Assembly (NCBI RefSeq): GCF_002237445.1 | Contig: NZ_CP022527.1 | Span: 1,612,001 to 1,676,000, forward strand | From: Neisseria sp. KEM232 | Lineage (GTDB): Bacteria > Pseudomonadota > Gammaproteobacteria > Burkholderiales > Neisseriaceae | Length of the DNA stretch: 64,000 nt | Direction: 5' to 3' | Part shown: piece by piece, positions 35,927 to 44,698 of the stretch | How the letters are laid out: each line of letters opens with the position of its first letter | How positions within the stretch are numbered: position 1 is the first letter of the stretch | Made by a program: the position numbers and the translations under genes | The notes under the pieces: model-generated | Told to the model about the DNA's origin: nothing | Seen by the model: only the letters and a program-made list of their open reading frames with translations | Database searches by the model: none

Positions 35927-36774
35927 TCATGTAGGCTTTTTGGCCTCTTCATAGTGCCGGCGCAGAAAATCCGCATACCACTGCATCATCTCCCGCCGCT
36001 CGTCCATGTAGTCGGAGCGGTTGTAGGCTGCCCTGATTCGGTTTTCGTCTATGTGGGAAAGCTGCCGTTCGATGGCGTCGAGGTTGTAACCCTGCTCGTT
36101 CAACACGCTGCTTGCAAGGCTGCGGAAGCCGTGGGGCGTGGCGATGCCCTTGTAGCCAAGCCGTTCCATGATGCGGGTTAGCGTCATGCAGAAAGCCTTT
36201 CAGGGCGCGGGCGGGGTTGCGGTCTGTGATTTCCAGCATGGCCGCATAGTCGTAAACCGCGCCGATCCAATCCCTGATTTTTTCTGCCGTGTTGATTGCC
36301 CCGCGTGCCAAGATGCGGCCTAGCAGGTCTTTGATGTCGGCCACTTTCAGGCCGTCTATCGGCTCGTTTCCGATGTGCGGGAAAACGTCTTTTTCAAAAT
36401 AGGCCAGCAGGCGGGCGGCGTGGTTTGGCTTCCAGCGGTGCAGATTGTCGGCATGCCAGCGGCGGGCAAGGGCTTCAAACGTGTTTTGCAGCGCCGCCCG
36501 CCGCTCTGCTTTGTCCTGTTGTTTGGCGGCGGCGGGGTCAATGCCCTTAGCCAAGTCCGTCCGCGCCTGTTCGGCGGCTTGGCGGGCTTCCAGCAGGGAA
36601 ACAGCGGGATATTTGCCGATGGTGAGTCTTCTCTTTCCCGTCGATACGGTACTTCAGCCGCCATAGCTTGCCGCCCGCAGGGGTAACGGCCAAATGCAGA
36701 CCGCCGCCGTCTGCCAGTTTGTAGGGTTTGGCGGCGGGCTTGGTGTTCCTGATTTGGCGGTCGTTTAAGGGCAT
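35927..36774 (-). pseudogene. P4-type tyrosine integrase, frameshifted and internally deleted
   Basis: Three pieces of a P4-like integrase remain. The N-terminal domain is MPLNDRQIRNTKPAAKPYKL then GGGLHLAVTPAGGKLWRLKY. A frameshift follows near 36615-36630. The core-binding region is LAKGIDPAAAKQQDKAERRA to NPARALKGFL. The next codons jump to MTLTRIMERLGYKGIATPHG and the Tyr motif QLSHIDENRIRAAYNRSDYM. About 120 residues expected between the last two pieces, including the first catalytic Arg, are missing at the junction near 36185-36190. The gene follows tRNA-Leu in the same orientation, the usual place for such an integrase. The element cannot excise with this gene. Confidence 0.85.
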
Positions 36775-36907
36775 TTGGGGGGTATTTTGAGATACCCCCA
36801 AATATACCCCCTGAATTTGGTTGATTCAATCGGGCGGGATTGGACGGCGTTAGACAATTAAAGCGGGAAAATAGGAGGGGGAAATAGGCGCAAAGCCTTA
36901 TGGGTCG

Positions 36908-37000
36908 GGCGTTTGGTTGATGGCGTTAGACGGCGTTAGACGTAAAAAAACAGCCCGAAGGATTGGGCTGTTTTTGTATGTTGGTGCGGATGGAGAGACT
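36908..37000. other. Right attachment-like repeat (tRNA-Leu 3' end)
   Basis: GATGGAGAGACT at 36989-37000 lies within the tRNA-Leu gene and repeats 26189-26200. The sequence to its left (GGCGTTAGACGTAAAAAAAC at 36931-36950) also repeats near the left end, but here the tRNA terminator is interposed. Confidence 0.7.
36944..36976 (-). terminator. tRNA-Leu terminator
   Basis: On the minus strand ACAGCCC and GGGCTGT form a stem around AATCCTTC, followed by seven T. It lies six bases beyond the tRNA CCA end. Confidence 0.8.
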
Positions 37001-37066
37001 CGAACTCTCACGTTTCTCAACGCCAGAACCTAAATCTGGTGCGTCTACCAATTTCGCCACATCCGC
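36982..37066 (-). tRNA. tRNA-Leu (anticodon UAG)
   Basis: The 85-base gene has the acceptor stem GCGGATG/CATCCGC, a long variable arm typical of leucine tRNAs, the anticodon loop TTTAGGT on the stem CCAGA/TCTGG (anticodon UAG) and an encoded CCA end. It is the integration site of the satellite, which lies downstream of its 3' end. Confidence 0.95.
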
Positions 37067-37260
37067 ATGAAACGAAGCGGCGGATTATACGGAAACAACG
37101 GGTTTTTGCAAGGGCGGCGCGGACGGCAATCGCGGCCATAGCGGGTGTCGGCTTGAAAATCCGGCAAAACGGATTATATTGGCCGACATTCGATACAGGC
37201 CGTCTGAACGGTTTCAGACGGCCTTTCTATTTATATTTGCTTGACGAGAAAGGTCGGACG

Positions 37261-37914
37261 ATGTCGGACACATTGGTTCGGGATTACCTGCAAACGCAGG
37301 GTTTGCGGCTTTCTGCCGACGAGGTGCGCATGGCGCATCTGGCGGCGCAGGCGGTGGTAGGAATGGGGCAGGCGGAGATCGACCGCTCCGTGCTGTGGGG
37401 CGGCGTGGTGCCGTCGGACTATCTGCCGCAGGATGAAACCACGGAAAATTTGTTGAAACAGGTATTTATGGCGCTCGATTCCGCTTGGGATCGTTCGGGC
37501 GCGCGTTCGGCGGCGGTGTATCTGCGGCTGCGGGAAGCGGGCGTGCTGCTGGGTTTGGCGCGGCGCGGCGAAGCGGCGGAAGGGCTGCTGCCGCTGGACG
37601 AAGAAACCGGCTGGCGGCATCTGGCGAGCCGTTCGGCGCAGAGCGGCTGGCTGAATCTGGCCGACGATGTGGCGCGCTGGTTGGAATTTGACGAGCTGCG
37701 CGGCGCGGCGCATGCGGATTCGGGCAGCCAGATGGCCTTGCCGGTCACGCTGGAAAACGGCACGGTTTTGGGCGTGGTTTATGTCGAAGCGGCGGAGAAA
37801 AACGCTTTCGACGCGGCGGCGCAAACGGTATGGGTCGGCCTGACGCTGGCACTGGCCGAGCCTTTGCGGCAGCTCGCAGGCGAAGACGAAGCGCAGGAGG
37901 ACGGCCATGGCTAA
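37261..37914 (+). CDS. GAF-like domain protein next to ribA
   Basis: The product is 217 residues, starting at 37261 behind AAAGG. It begins [20 protein letters not shown]. The C-terminal half (residues ~105-200) reads like a GAF domain ending in [20 protein letters not shown] and [20 protein letters not shown]. The ligand and role are unknown. It overlaps ribA by eight bases, so the two are co-translated, and it may sense or serve flavin synthesis. Confidence 0.6.
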   Translation: MSDTLVRDYLQTQGLRLSADEVRMAHLAAQAVVGMGQAEIDRSVLWGGVVPSDYLPQDETTENLLKQVFMALDSAWDRSGARSAAVYLRLREAGVLLGLARRGEAAEGLLPLDEETGWRHLASRSAQSGWLNLADDVARWLEFDELRGAAHADSGSQMALPVTLENGTVLGVVYVEAAEKNAFDAAAQTVWVGLTLALAEPLRQLAGEDEAQEDGHG

Positions 37915-38491
37915 GCTGGCATTTGTCGCCTCCTGCCGCCTGCCGACCGAGTGGGGCGTGTTCGTCATGCACGGTTTTGAAGACGAAAACGGTCAGGAAC
38001 ACGTGGCACTGACGATGGGCGACGTTTCAGACGGCCTGCCCGTTCTGGCGCGCGTGCACTCCGAATGCCTGACCGGCGACGCGCTGTTTTCGCGCAAATG
38101 CGACTGCGGGCCGCAGTTGCAGGCGGCCATGCAGGCCGTGCAGCGCGAAGGGCGCGGCTGCATCGCCTATCTGCGGCAGGAAGGGCGCGGCATCGGCCTG
38201 ATTAACAAAATCCGTGCCTACCGTTTGCAGGATGAGGGCATGGACACGGTGGAGGCCAACCTTGCCCTCGGCCTGCCCGTCGACGCCCGCGATTTCCGCC
38301 TCGCCCAACAGATTTTCGCCCATCTGGGCATCAAGGGCGTGCGCCTCTTAACCAATAATCCCGACAAGGTTCGGACGCTGCGCGAAGCGGGCATCAACGT
38401 TGCCGAACGCGTGCCGCTGCATGTGGGCGAAAATACGGAAAACGAGCGTTATCTGCAAACCAAGGCCGAGAAGCTGGGGCATTTGTTTTAA
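37907..38491 (+). CDS. ribA: GTP cyclohydrolase II
   Basis: RibA opens GTP to give the pyrimidine precursor of riboflavin. The product is 194 residues, the short monofunctional form. The zinc site is [20 protein letters not shown] (Cys-x10-Cys-x-Cys), the catalytic region is [17 protein letters not shown], and [18 protein letters not shown] ends the core. A CAGGAGG ribosome-binding site lies within the upstream gene. Confidence 0.95.
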   Translation: MAKLAFVASCRLPTEWGVFVMHGFEDENGQEHVALTMGDVSDGLPVLARVHSECLTGDALFSRKCDCGPQLQAAMQAVQREGRGCIAYLRQEGRGIGLINKIRAYRLQDEGMDTVEANLALGLPVDARDFRLAQQIFAHLGIKGVRLLTNNPDKVRTLREAGINVAERVPLHVGENTENERYLQTKAEKLGHLF

Positions 38492-38507
38492 AAGACATGG
38501 GGCTTTG

Positions 38508-38546
38508 AGGCCGTCTGAAACCCCTTTTCCTGTTTTCAGACGGCCT
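38508..38546 (+). terminator. Inverted uptake-sequence terminator behind ribA
   Basis: AGGCCGTCTGAA at 38508-38519 pairs with its inverse at 38535-38546. Confidence 0.55.
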
Positions 38547-38603
38547 TAAAGGCTGCACACGGAATCCTTTAAACAACAGAAAGAAAAACAAAATGGTCTC
38601 ATT

Positions 38604-38915
38604 TTGCCGGTCTGCACCGTTTTCGTGCTGCACCTGCATACCTGTTTCAGCGAAGCGCAACATCTGAACCGCTGGCAGGGTTGGCAGGTTATTCTGATGT
38701 TTGCGCTGACGGGCACGCTGTTTATCTATAAGTGAAACAAAATAGAAAATCTACGGCGTTGCTGCGCCTTGCCGTATTACTCATACTGTCTTCGGCTTGC
38801 TGCCTTGTATCTTTCCTATTTTGTTTCACTATACTTCGTCAGCCGCACGGCTCTGCTCAAAGGCGCGGTGCAGCTTGTGCTGATAGCGGGCGGTATTGCT
38901 GTGTTGTTTGCCTGA
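38604..38915 (+). pseudogene. Small membrane protein gene split by a Correia-type element
   Basis: The upstream part reads HTCFSEAQHLNRWQGWQVIL then MFALTGTLFIY. The downstream part reads FVSRTALLKGAVQLVLIAGG and ends AVLFA. Removing bases 38729-38833 (the element plus one TA) joins them in frame as LFIYFVSRTALLKG. As found, the frame stops two codons inside the element. No clear ATG start is in this frame: the reading frame is open from 38550 and a TTG at 38604 is only a guess, so the start may also be damaged. Two transmembrane segments are likely. Confidence 0.55.
38729..38831. mobile_element. Short Correia-type (CREE) element
   Basis: This ~103-bp element has inverted ends (TAAGTGAAACAAAATAG at the left; the inverse of CTATTTTGTTTCACTA at the right) and TA on both sides. 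The interior CTACGGCGTTGCTGCGCCTT and CTGTCTTCGGCTTGCTGCCT matches the interior of the neisserial Correia repeat-enclosed element as I know it. The inverted ends differ from the meningococcal TATAGTGGATTAA version, which suggests a species-specific variant. Confidence 0.75.
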
Positions 38916-38986
38916 ATGGAGGCCGTCTGAAAGCACCACCGCAGCCTTTTCAGACGGCCTCAACATCCCCGCCCAAAGGAAAACCC

Positions 38987-40465
38987 ATGTCCCACACCCT
39001 GCCGCTGCGTCCCCTGCCGCTGGCCGAACTGCCCGACGTGATGTATGCCGCCGTGCGTCCCGAGCCGTTGAACGAGCCCTATTGGGTGGCGACCAATCCC
39101 GACCTGCTGGCCGATTTCGGCCTGGCGGCGCAGGATTTTCAGACGGCCGCCAACCTTGCCTACCTGTCGGGCAGCGCCGACGGCTATTCCCCGCCGCCCG
39201 TCGCCACTGCCTACGCAGGCCACCAGTTCGGCGTCTACACCCCCAAACTCGGCGACGGCCGCGCCCTGCTGATCGGCGAAGCCAACGACCGCCACGGCCG
39301 CCTCTGGCAGTGGCAGCTCAAAGGTGCGGGCAAAACCCCGTATTCCCGCTTTGCCGACGGCCGCGCCGTGTTGCGTTCGAGCGTGCGCGAATACCTGTGT
39401 TCCGAAGCCATGCACGGCCTCGGCATCCCCACCACCCGCGCCCTCGCCCTGTGCGGCAGCGCCGACCCCGTCTACCGCGAACGGCAGGAAAACGCCGCCG
39501 TCCTCACCCGCCTCGCCCCCGACTTTCTGCGCTTCGGCCATTTCGAATACCTGTTTTACACCGGCCGCAGCGGAGGACTGCAACAGCTTGCCGACTACCT
39601 CATCCGCCGCCACTACCCCGACTGCACCGACGCCGCAAGCCCCTACGCCATCCTGTTGCAAACCATCATCCGCCGCACCGCCGACCTTGTCGCCGCCTGG
39701 CAGGGCGTCGGCTTCTGCCACGGCGTGATGAACACCGACAATATGTCCGTCCTCGGCCTCACCATCGACTACGGCCCCTTCGCCTTCCTCGACGCTTACG
39801 ACCGCCGCCATGTCGCCAACCGCTCCGACAAAGCCGGACGCTACGCCTACCACGCCCAGCCCTACGCCGCCCACTGGAACGCCGCCGCCCTAGCTGCCTG
39901 CTTCGCCCCGCTGCTCGCAGGCGGCGAAAACGAAGCCGACGCGCTGGTGCAGCAGTGGCCGCAGCATTTTCAGACGGCCTATCTCGCCGTAATGCGGCGC
40001 AAACTCGGCCTACAAAACGGGCACGCGGGCGATGCCGCTTTGGCAGAAGACCTCTTCGCCGCCCTGCACGGCAAAGACATAGATTTCACACTTTTCTTCC
40101 GCCGCCTGTCCCTGCTGACCGAAGCGCACGCCGACGCCTTCCCCGAGCCGCTGCTCAACCTGTGCGGCGGCAGCCTGCCGCCCGACCTTGCCCTGTGGAT
40201 CGGCCGCTACCGCCAACGCCTGCGCGCGGAAAACAGCCGCCGCGACGAACGCGCCACGCGCATGAACCGCGCCAACCCGCTCTACATCCTGCGCAACCAT
40301 TTGGCGCAACAGGCCGTCGCGGCGGCGGAAGCGGGCGACTTCGCCCCCATCGAACGCCTGCGCCGCTGTCTGGCCAATCCTTACGACGAACAGCCCGAAT
40401 TTGCCGACTTCGCCGAAGCCCCGCCCGCAGGCACGCCGCCGCCCGCCCTGTTCTGTTCGAGCTAA
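38987..40465 (+). CDS. selO: Protein adenylyltransferase SelO (YdiU family)
   Basis: SelO is a pseudokinase that transfers AMP to Ser/Thr/Tyr residues of proteins, linked to redox stress. The product is 492 residues, starting at 38987 (MSHTLPLRPLPLAELPDVMY) behind AAAGGAAAA. Family signatures are YAGHQFGVYTPKLGDGRALL, GAGKTPYSRFADGRAVLRSS, REYLCSEAMHGLGIPTTRAL, GVMNTDNMSVLGLTIDYGPF and the C-terminal NPLYILRNHLAQQAV. Bacterial SelO here lacks a C-terminal selenocysteine, although the last residues are CSS. Several uptake sequences interrupt the coding region as FQTA peptides. Confidence 0.94.
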   Translation: MSHTLPLRPLPLAELPDVMYAAVRPEPLNEPYWVATNPDLLADFGLAAQDFQTAANLAYLSGSADGYSPPPVATAYAGHQFGVYTPKLGDGRALLIGEANDRHGRLWQWQLKGAGKTPYSRFADGRAVLRSSVREYLCSEAMHGLGIPTTRALALCGSADPVYRERQENAAVLTRLAPDFLRFGHFEYLFYTGRSGGLQQLADYLIRRHYPDCTDAASPYAILLQTIIRRTADLVAAWQGVGFCHGVMNTDNMSVLGLTIDYGPFAFLDAYDRRHVANRSDKAGRYAYHAQPYAAHWNAAALAACFAPLLAGGENEADALVQQWPQHFQTAYLAVMRRKLGLQNGHAGDAALAEDLFAALHGKDIDFTLFFRRLSLLTEAHADAFPEPLLNLCGGSLPPDLALWIGRYRQRLRAENSRRDERATRMNRANPLYILRNHLAQQAVAAAEAGDFAPIERLRRCLANPYDEQPEFADFAEAPPAGTPPPALFCSS

Positions 40466-40471
40466 CGTATG

Positions 40472-40501
40472 AGGCCGTCTGAAAGCCGTTTCAGACGGCC
40501 T
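40472..40501 (+). terminator. Inverted uptake-sequence terminator behind selO
   Basis: AGGCCGTCTGAA at 40472-40483 and its inverse at 40490-40501 are separated by six bases. Confidence 0.6.
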
Positions 40502-40603
40502 CATTCTTAATTTATACGCAACGGCCTTTATCGTTTGTATTACAATCCGCGCTTTGCCGCAGGCATCAGGCCGTCTGAAAACGCCTGCCGACAGGAGAAC
40601 GAT

Positions 40604-40936
40604 ATGACCGACTGCATTTTCTGCAAAATCGCCGACAAGCAAATCCCCGCCGCTGTGGTGTACGAAGACGAAGAAACCCTGTGTTTCAAAGACATCCGCC
40701 CCGCCGCGCCCGTGCACCTGCTGCTGATTCCCAAAGAGCATTTCGACTCGCTCGCGCACGCCGAAAGCCGCCACGAAGCCCTGCTGGGCAGAATGATGCT
40801 GAAAGTGCCGCAAATCGCCGCCGAACACGGCCTTGCCAACGGCTTCAAAACGCAGATCAACACCGGACGCGGCGGCGGTCAGGAAGTGTTCCACCTGCAC
40901 ATCCATATCATGGGCACGCCCGCACAGGCCGTCTGA
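40604..40936 (+). CDS. hinT: Histidine-triad nucleotide-binding protein (HinT type)
   Basis: The product is 110 residues of the HINT branch of the HIT superfamily, nucleotide phosphoramidase hydrolases. It begins [20 protein letters not shown], then [19 protein letters not shown], and ends with the catalytic triad [18 protein letters not shown] precedes the start. The stop codon is supplied by an uptake sequence. tatABC follows. Confidence 0.92.
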   Translation: MTDCIFCKIADKQIPAAVVYEDEETLCFKDIRPAAPVHLLLIPKEHFDSLAHAESRHEALLGRMMLKVPQIAAEHGLANGFKTQINTGRGGGQEVFHLHIHIMGTPAQAV

Positions 40937-40974
40937 ACAGCCCCAACCAAACGTTATATATAAAGGAAAAACTC

Positions 40975-41181
40975 ATGCCCGGTTTCAGCAGCCTCAGCCA
41001 CTGGCTCTTATTGTTACTCATCGTCGTGCTGGTGTTCGGCACGAAAAAACTGCGCAACGTCGGCAAAGACCTCGGCGGCGCGGTGCACGACTTCAAAAAA
41101 GGACTGAACGAAGGCACCGACGGCGAAGGCAAGGACGAAGCCGCTGCCAAGTCCGCCGCCGACAACGACAAATCCGCCTAA
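40975..41181 (+). CDS. tatA: Twin-arginine translocase subunit TatA
   Basis: TatA forms the protein-conducting part of the Tat pathway, which exports folded proteins. The product is 68 residues: one N-terminal helix ([20 protein letters not shown]) with the FGTKKLRN hinge, an amphipathic helix ([18 protein letters not shown]) and an acidic tail. AAAGGAAAA precedes the start. tatB begins four bases after its stop codon. Confidence 0.95.
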   Translation: MPGFSSLSHWLLLLLIVVLVFGTKKLRNVGKDLGGAVHDFKKGLNEGTDGEGKDEAAAKSAADNDKSA

Positions 41182-41184
41182 ACC

Positions 41185-41706
41185 ATGTTCGATCTCGGTT
41201 TCAGCGAACTGCTGCTCACCGGCATCGTCGCCCTCGTCGTCCTCGGGCCCGAACGTCTGCCGAAAGCGGCGCGCACCGCCGGAAAATGGCTGGGCAAACT
41301 GCAAGGCTTCGTCGCCGACATGAAAGGCGAACTCAACCGCCAAATCGAACAGGCCGAGCTGGCGGAAGTCAAAGACAACTTCGTCTCCGCCGTGCGCGAA
41401 GTACGTGACGGCCTGCAAAGCCCGCAATACGGCGAAAGGCCGTCTGAAAACCCCGAAGCGGACGATGGCCTGCCCGCTTGGGAGCGCCTGCCGCCGCAGC
41501 GTACCCCCGCCGATTTCGGCCTCGACGGCAACGGCCGTCCGCTTGATGCGGGAGGCGCTTTTTACGACTGCGCCGTGCCCGTGCACATGGTGACCCTGCG
41601 CCGCCAGGCGATGAACCGCCGCCGCGACCTGCGCCCGCGCCACCGCCCGCAGCCGCAGTTGCGCGTGCGCCGCCAAAGAGGCCGTCTGAAAGGAGCAGGG
41701 CAATGA
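41185..41706 (+). CDS. tatB: Twin-arginine translocase subunit TatB
   Basis: TatB with TatC forms the receptor for twin-arginine signal peptides. The product is 173 residues: the transmembrane start MFDLGFSELLLTGIVALVVL, the GPERLPKAARTAGKWLGKLQ motif, an amphipathic helix and a long variable tail. Much of the tail is Arg/Pro-rich and includes uptake-sequence peptides (ERPSENP, GRLKGAGQ). It overlaps tatC by four bases. Confidence 0.93.
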   Translation: MFDLGFSELLLTGIVALVVLGPERLPKAARTAGKWLGKLQGFVADMKGELNRQIEQAELAEVKDNFVSAVREVRDGLQSPQYGERPSENPEADDGLPAWERLPPQRTPADFGLDGNGRPLDAGGAFYDCAVPVHMVTLRRQAMNRRRDLRPRHRPQPQLRVRRQRGRLKGAGQ

Positions 41707-42449
41707 GCGCGCAGACGCAAACCCTGATGGAACACCTGATCGAGCTGCGCCGCCGCCTGATGTGGATCATGCTGGCGCTTTTGGCCGCCTTCTTCGCCAC
41801 CGTTCCCTTCGCCCAGCAGCTTTACACCTTCGTCGCCCAACCGTTGATGGCCACCCTGCCGCAGGGCTCGCAGATGATTGCCACCGACGTGATCGCGCCG
41901 TTTTTCGTGCCGGTGAAAGTGGCGCTGATGACCGCCTTCCTCGCCACCCTGCCGCACACGCTCTACCAAATCTGGGCTTTCGTCGCCCCCGCTCTCTACC
42001 GCAGCGAAAAACGCCTGATTCTGCCGCTGGTGCTCTCCAGTCTCATCCTCTTCGCCTGCGGCATGGCCTTCGCCTATTTCGCCGTTTTCCCCATCGTGTT
42101 CAAATTCCTCGCCGGCGTCACGCCGCAGGGCGTGAGCATGGCCACCGACATCGACAAATACCTGTCTTTCGTGCTCGGCATGTTCGTCGCCTTCGGCGCA
42201 ACTTTTGAAGTGCCCATCGTCGTCGTCCTGCTGCACCGCATGGGCGTGGTGTCGCTGGAACAAATGCGCGGCGCACGGCCTTACGTTATCGTCGGCGCGT
42301 TTGCCGTCGCCGCCGTCATCACCCCGCCCGACGTCCTGTCGCAGGTGCTGATGGCCGTGCCCATGGTGCTGCTCTACGAACTCGGCCTGCTGGCCGCCCG
42401 CCTGTTCAAACCCGTGCACGACAGCGGCGAAGCGGACGGGGAAGAATAA
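41703..42449 (+). CDS. tatC: Twin-arginine translocase subunit TatC
   Basis: TatC is the core receptor of the Tat translocase. The product is 248 residues with six predicted membrane segments. Signatures are LMEHLIELRRRLMWIMLALL with the conserved Glu-Leu-Arg-Arg motif, APFFVPVKVALMTAFLATLP, YQIWAFVAPALYRSEKR and the later PPDVLSQVLMAVPMVLLYEL. The LD-carboxypeptidase at 45828-46997 has a twin-arginine-type signal that could use this system. Confidence 0.95.
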   Translation: MSAQTQTLMEHLIELRRRLMWIMLALLAAFFATVPFAQQLYTFVAQPLMATLPQGSQMIATDVIAPFFVPVKVALMTAFLATLPHTLYQIWAFVAPALYRSEKRLILPLVLSSLILFACGMAFAYFAVFPIVFKFLAGVTPQGVSMATDIDKYLSFVLGMFVAFGATFEVPIVVVLLHRMGVVSLEQMRGARPYVIVGAFAVAAVITPPDVLSQVLMAVPMVLLYELGLLAARLFKPVHDSGEADGEE

Positions 42450-42615
42450 GGCCGTCTGAAAACGCAGCTTGACAATAGTTAAGACGGTTTTCAGACGGCC
42501 TTTAGCAGCTTGATAGTGAAGCAAAATATCCGCCCGCGGCGGCAGCGTCGGACGGTATTCGGAAGACGCGGCGGGCATTCGCAGGCGTGTCGTTGAGGCC
42601 GTCTGAAAAAGAGAG

Positions 42616-42648
42616 AGGCCGTCTGAAACGCTTTCAGACGGCCTTTTG
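42616..42648 (-). terminator. Inverted uptake-sequence terminator behind efp
   Basis: AGGCCGTCTGAA at 42616-42627 and its inverse at 42633-42644 with five bases between form a compact hairpin beyond the efp stop. The gap 42450-42673 holds this and further uptake sequences, but no gene. Confidence 0.55.
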
Positions 42649-42673
42649 AACTGAACGGCTTTGGCGAGGCGGC

Positions 42674-43234
42674 TTAGGCGCGTTTGCGGAATTCGCCGGT
42701 GCGGGTGTCGATTTCCACTTTGTCGCCGTTTTCGATGTAGGACATCACCTGGATTTCGGTGCCGCCGACGAGACGTGCGGTTTTCATCACTTTGCCCGAA
42801 GTGTCGCCTTTGACGGCGGGCTCGGTGTATTCCACTTCGCGCACGATGATGGTGGGCAGCTCGACGGAAATGGGGTTGCCTTCGTAGAAGGTCACTTCGC
42901 ACACGTCTTCCATGCCGTCGACGATGAATTTCAGCGCGTCGCCGATGTTGTCGGCTTCGATTTCGTATTGGTTGAACTCGTCGTCCATAAACACATACAT
43001 CGGGTCGGCGAAGTAGCTGTATGTGCAGTTTTTGCGCGCCAGAATCACGACGTCGAATTTGTCGTCGGCTTTGTAAATGGTTTCGGAAGCCGCGCCGGTG
43101 AGCAGGTTTTTCAGCTTCATGCTCACTTTGGCGGAGGAGCGGCCGCCTTTGATGTATTCGGTTTTCTGTACCACCATCGGGTCGTTGCCGACCATAAATA
43201 CGTTGCCGGCGCGCAGTTCTTGTGCGGTTTTCAT
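42674..43234 (-). CDS. efp: Elongation factor P
   Basis: EF-P relieves ribosome stalling at polyproline stretches. The product is 186 residues with the three-beta-barrel pattern: [20 protein letters not shown], the tip loop [19 protein letters not shown] and the C-terminal [17 protein letters not shown]. The modified position is Arg32, which fits arginine rhamnosylation by EarP encoded just upstream rather than the Lys modification by EpmA. The earP gene is 45 bases upstream on the same strand. Confidence 0.96.
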   Translation of the reverse strand: MKTAQELRAGNVFMVGNDPMVVQKTEYIKGGRSSAKVSMKLKNLLTGAASETIYKADDKFDVVILARKNCTYSYFADPMYVFMDDEFNQYEIEADNIGDALKFIVDGMEDVCEVTFYEGNPISVELPTIIVREVEYTEPAVKGDTSGKVMKTARLVGGTEIQVMSYIENGDKVEIDTRTGEFRKRA

Positions 43235-43279
43235 GCTGTTTCCAATTCTGTAAAGGTTTAAAAATCAAAGCGGCGCATT

Positions 43280-44416
43280 TTAGCGGTGTTTGACGAAGTT
43301 TGCCAGTTTTTCCGCAGCCGTTTCTTGGGCAAACAGGTGCTGCCGCCAGGCTTCGGCGGCCTGCGTCCAGCCGTTGTCGCGCCCGGCCAAAAGCCGCCAG
43401 TGCGCCAGCCGTTCGGCGTCGTTCAGACGGCCTCTGCCGTTCAGCTCGTCCGACAGGGCGCGGTGGGCGGCGGCGGTGTCTGCGGGGAACAGCGGGTAGG
43501 GCAGGCGCCAGAAGGCGTCGAGTTTGTCCAAATGCGCCATTTCGTCCTGCGGGTAGATGTGCCAGAAAAACGGTTTGCCCGACAGCTGCGCGCGCACGAA
43601 GCTGTCTTCGCCGCGCACAATCAGGCCGTCTGCAAGATACAGCAGCGTGTCGAAATCGTCCTGCGGCACGAAGGGCAGGCGCACCAGCGTGACGCAGGCC
43701 GTCTGAAAAACGCTGCCCGCTTCTTTCAGGCTGTCGCGCGGCAGGACGCCCGCTTCTTTCAGGCTGTCGGTAATCTGCGTGCCCGCCAGCAGCAGGGTGA
43801 GCGGCTCGCCCGCCGCCTGCCACATACGCAGCCAGTGCGCCCAAACGGGGCTGCGGTAGCCGAACAGAAGCCACTCGGGCGCGGTTTTCGGTGTCAGACC
43901 GAGAGAGCGTCTGAACGCGGCGAGAGCGGCCGTATCGGGCGCGGCATAGTCTTTTTCCCGCAGCAGGCCGCCGCCGCGCCCGTCAAAACCCATCAGCCAG
44001 AAGAATTTTTCCGTGCCGTCGGCCTGCGGCGAGGGTTTGCCGTGCATCGCCGCCGCCCATTCCTCCGCGCTGAGGTATTCCCAGTTCAGCCACAACGATT
44101 TACGCGCCCGTATGCCCTGTCTGACGCGCCCGGGCAGCTCGCAGCCGAAGGTTTCGATCACCACGTCCGCGCCCTGCCATTGCGGCAAATCCCCGCCTTC
44201 GCGCCACAAACGCATTTCCATTCCCCGGTAAACGCAGGGCAGCGCGGGCAGGTCGGGACACAGGGCGCGCAGCGCGGCTTCGTCGTCCGTCCACAGCGTC
44301 ACGCGCCAGCCCGGTTCGTTTTGCAGAATGCGCGCCAGCCGCAGGCTGACGCCGATGTCGCCGAAATTGTCGATAACGGTGCAGAAAATATGGCAGTCGG
44401 CGGCGGGGTAGGGCAT
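43280..44416 (-). CDS. earP: EF-P arginine rhamnosyltransferase EarP
   Basis: EarP attaches rhamnose from dTDP-rhamnose to Arg32 of EF-P. The start at 44416 gives 378 residues (MPYPAADCHIFCTVIDNFGD), the conserved N terminus with the DNFGDIGVS motif; the longer reading frame adds an unconserved leader. Other signatures are LWLNWEYLSAEEW and FVPQDDFDTLLYLADGLIVR then GEDSFVRAQLSGKPFFWHIY PQ-type motif near the C terminus. A repeated DSLKEAG segment mid-protein looks like a local duplication. Confidence 0.93.
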   Translation of the reverse strand: MPYPAADCHIFCTVIDNFGDIGVSLRLARILQNEPGWRVTLWTDDEAALRALCPDLPALPCVYRGMEMRLWREGGDLPQWQGADVVIETFGCELPGRVRQGIRARKSLWLNWEYLSAEEWAAAMHGKPSPQADGTEKFFWLMGFDGRGGGLLREKDYAAPDTAALAAFRRSLGLTPKTAPEWLLFGYRSPVWAHWLRMWQAAGEPLTLLLAGTQITDSLKEAGVLPRDSLKEAGSVFQTACVTLVRLPFVPQDDFDTLLYLADGLIVRGEDSFVRAQLSGKPFFWHIYPQDEMAHLDKLDAFWRLPYPLFPADTAAAHRALSDELNGRGRLNDAERLAHWRLLAGRDNGWTQAAEAWRQHLFAQETAAEKLANFVKHR

Positions 44417-44689
44417 GGCGGTATCCGTAAAATCCAATCGGATGCGGGTTTTACGCCGATCCGCCGTTTTGTCAAGCCCGAAAAGGCGTACAAAATGCCG
44501 TTTATCCACACGGCCGTCTGAAAAACGACGGGCTGTAAAGAAATTTTAAATTTCGCTCTTGACAAGCCTTAAAATCATTTAATTTGATGATTTAAAACAA
44601 ATTTTATAATTGACTATTTTTTATGCAGTTTAAGGGAAAATCCCGATTCGACGGCAAAAACCGCTTCCGCCCACAAAATACCCACAAAG

Positions 44690-44698
44690 TTATCCACA
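44690..44698 (+). promoter_or_regulatory. Perfect DnaA-box sequence in an A+T-rich gap
   Basis: TTATCCACA at 44690-44698 is an exact DnaA box. Near matches occur on both sides: ATACCCACA at 44678-44686 and TGTGGGCAA (inverse, two mismatches) at 44704-44712. The region 44560-44640 upstream is strongly A+T-rich. No gene is seen from 44417 to 45022. One exact box is not enough to call an origin. Confidence 0.35.

Noticed and set aside
42505..42530. Second Correia-type end (ATAGTGAAGCAAAATAT)
   Set aside because: Only one end-like string is present; no matching inverted partner or Correia interior is seen nearby.
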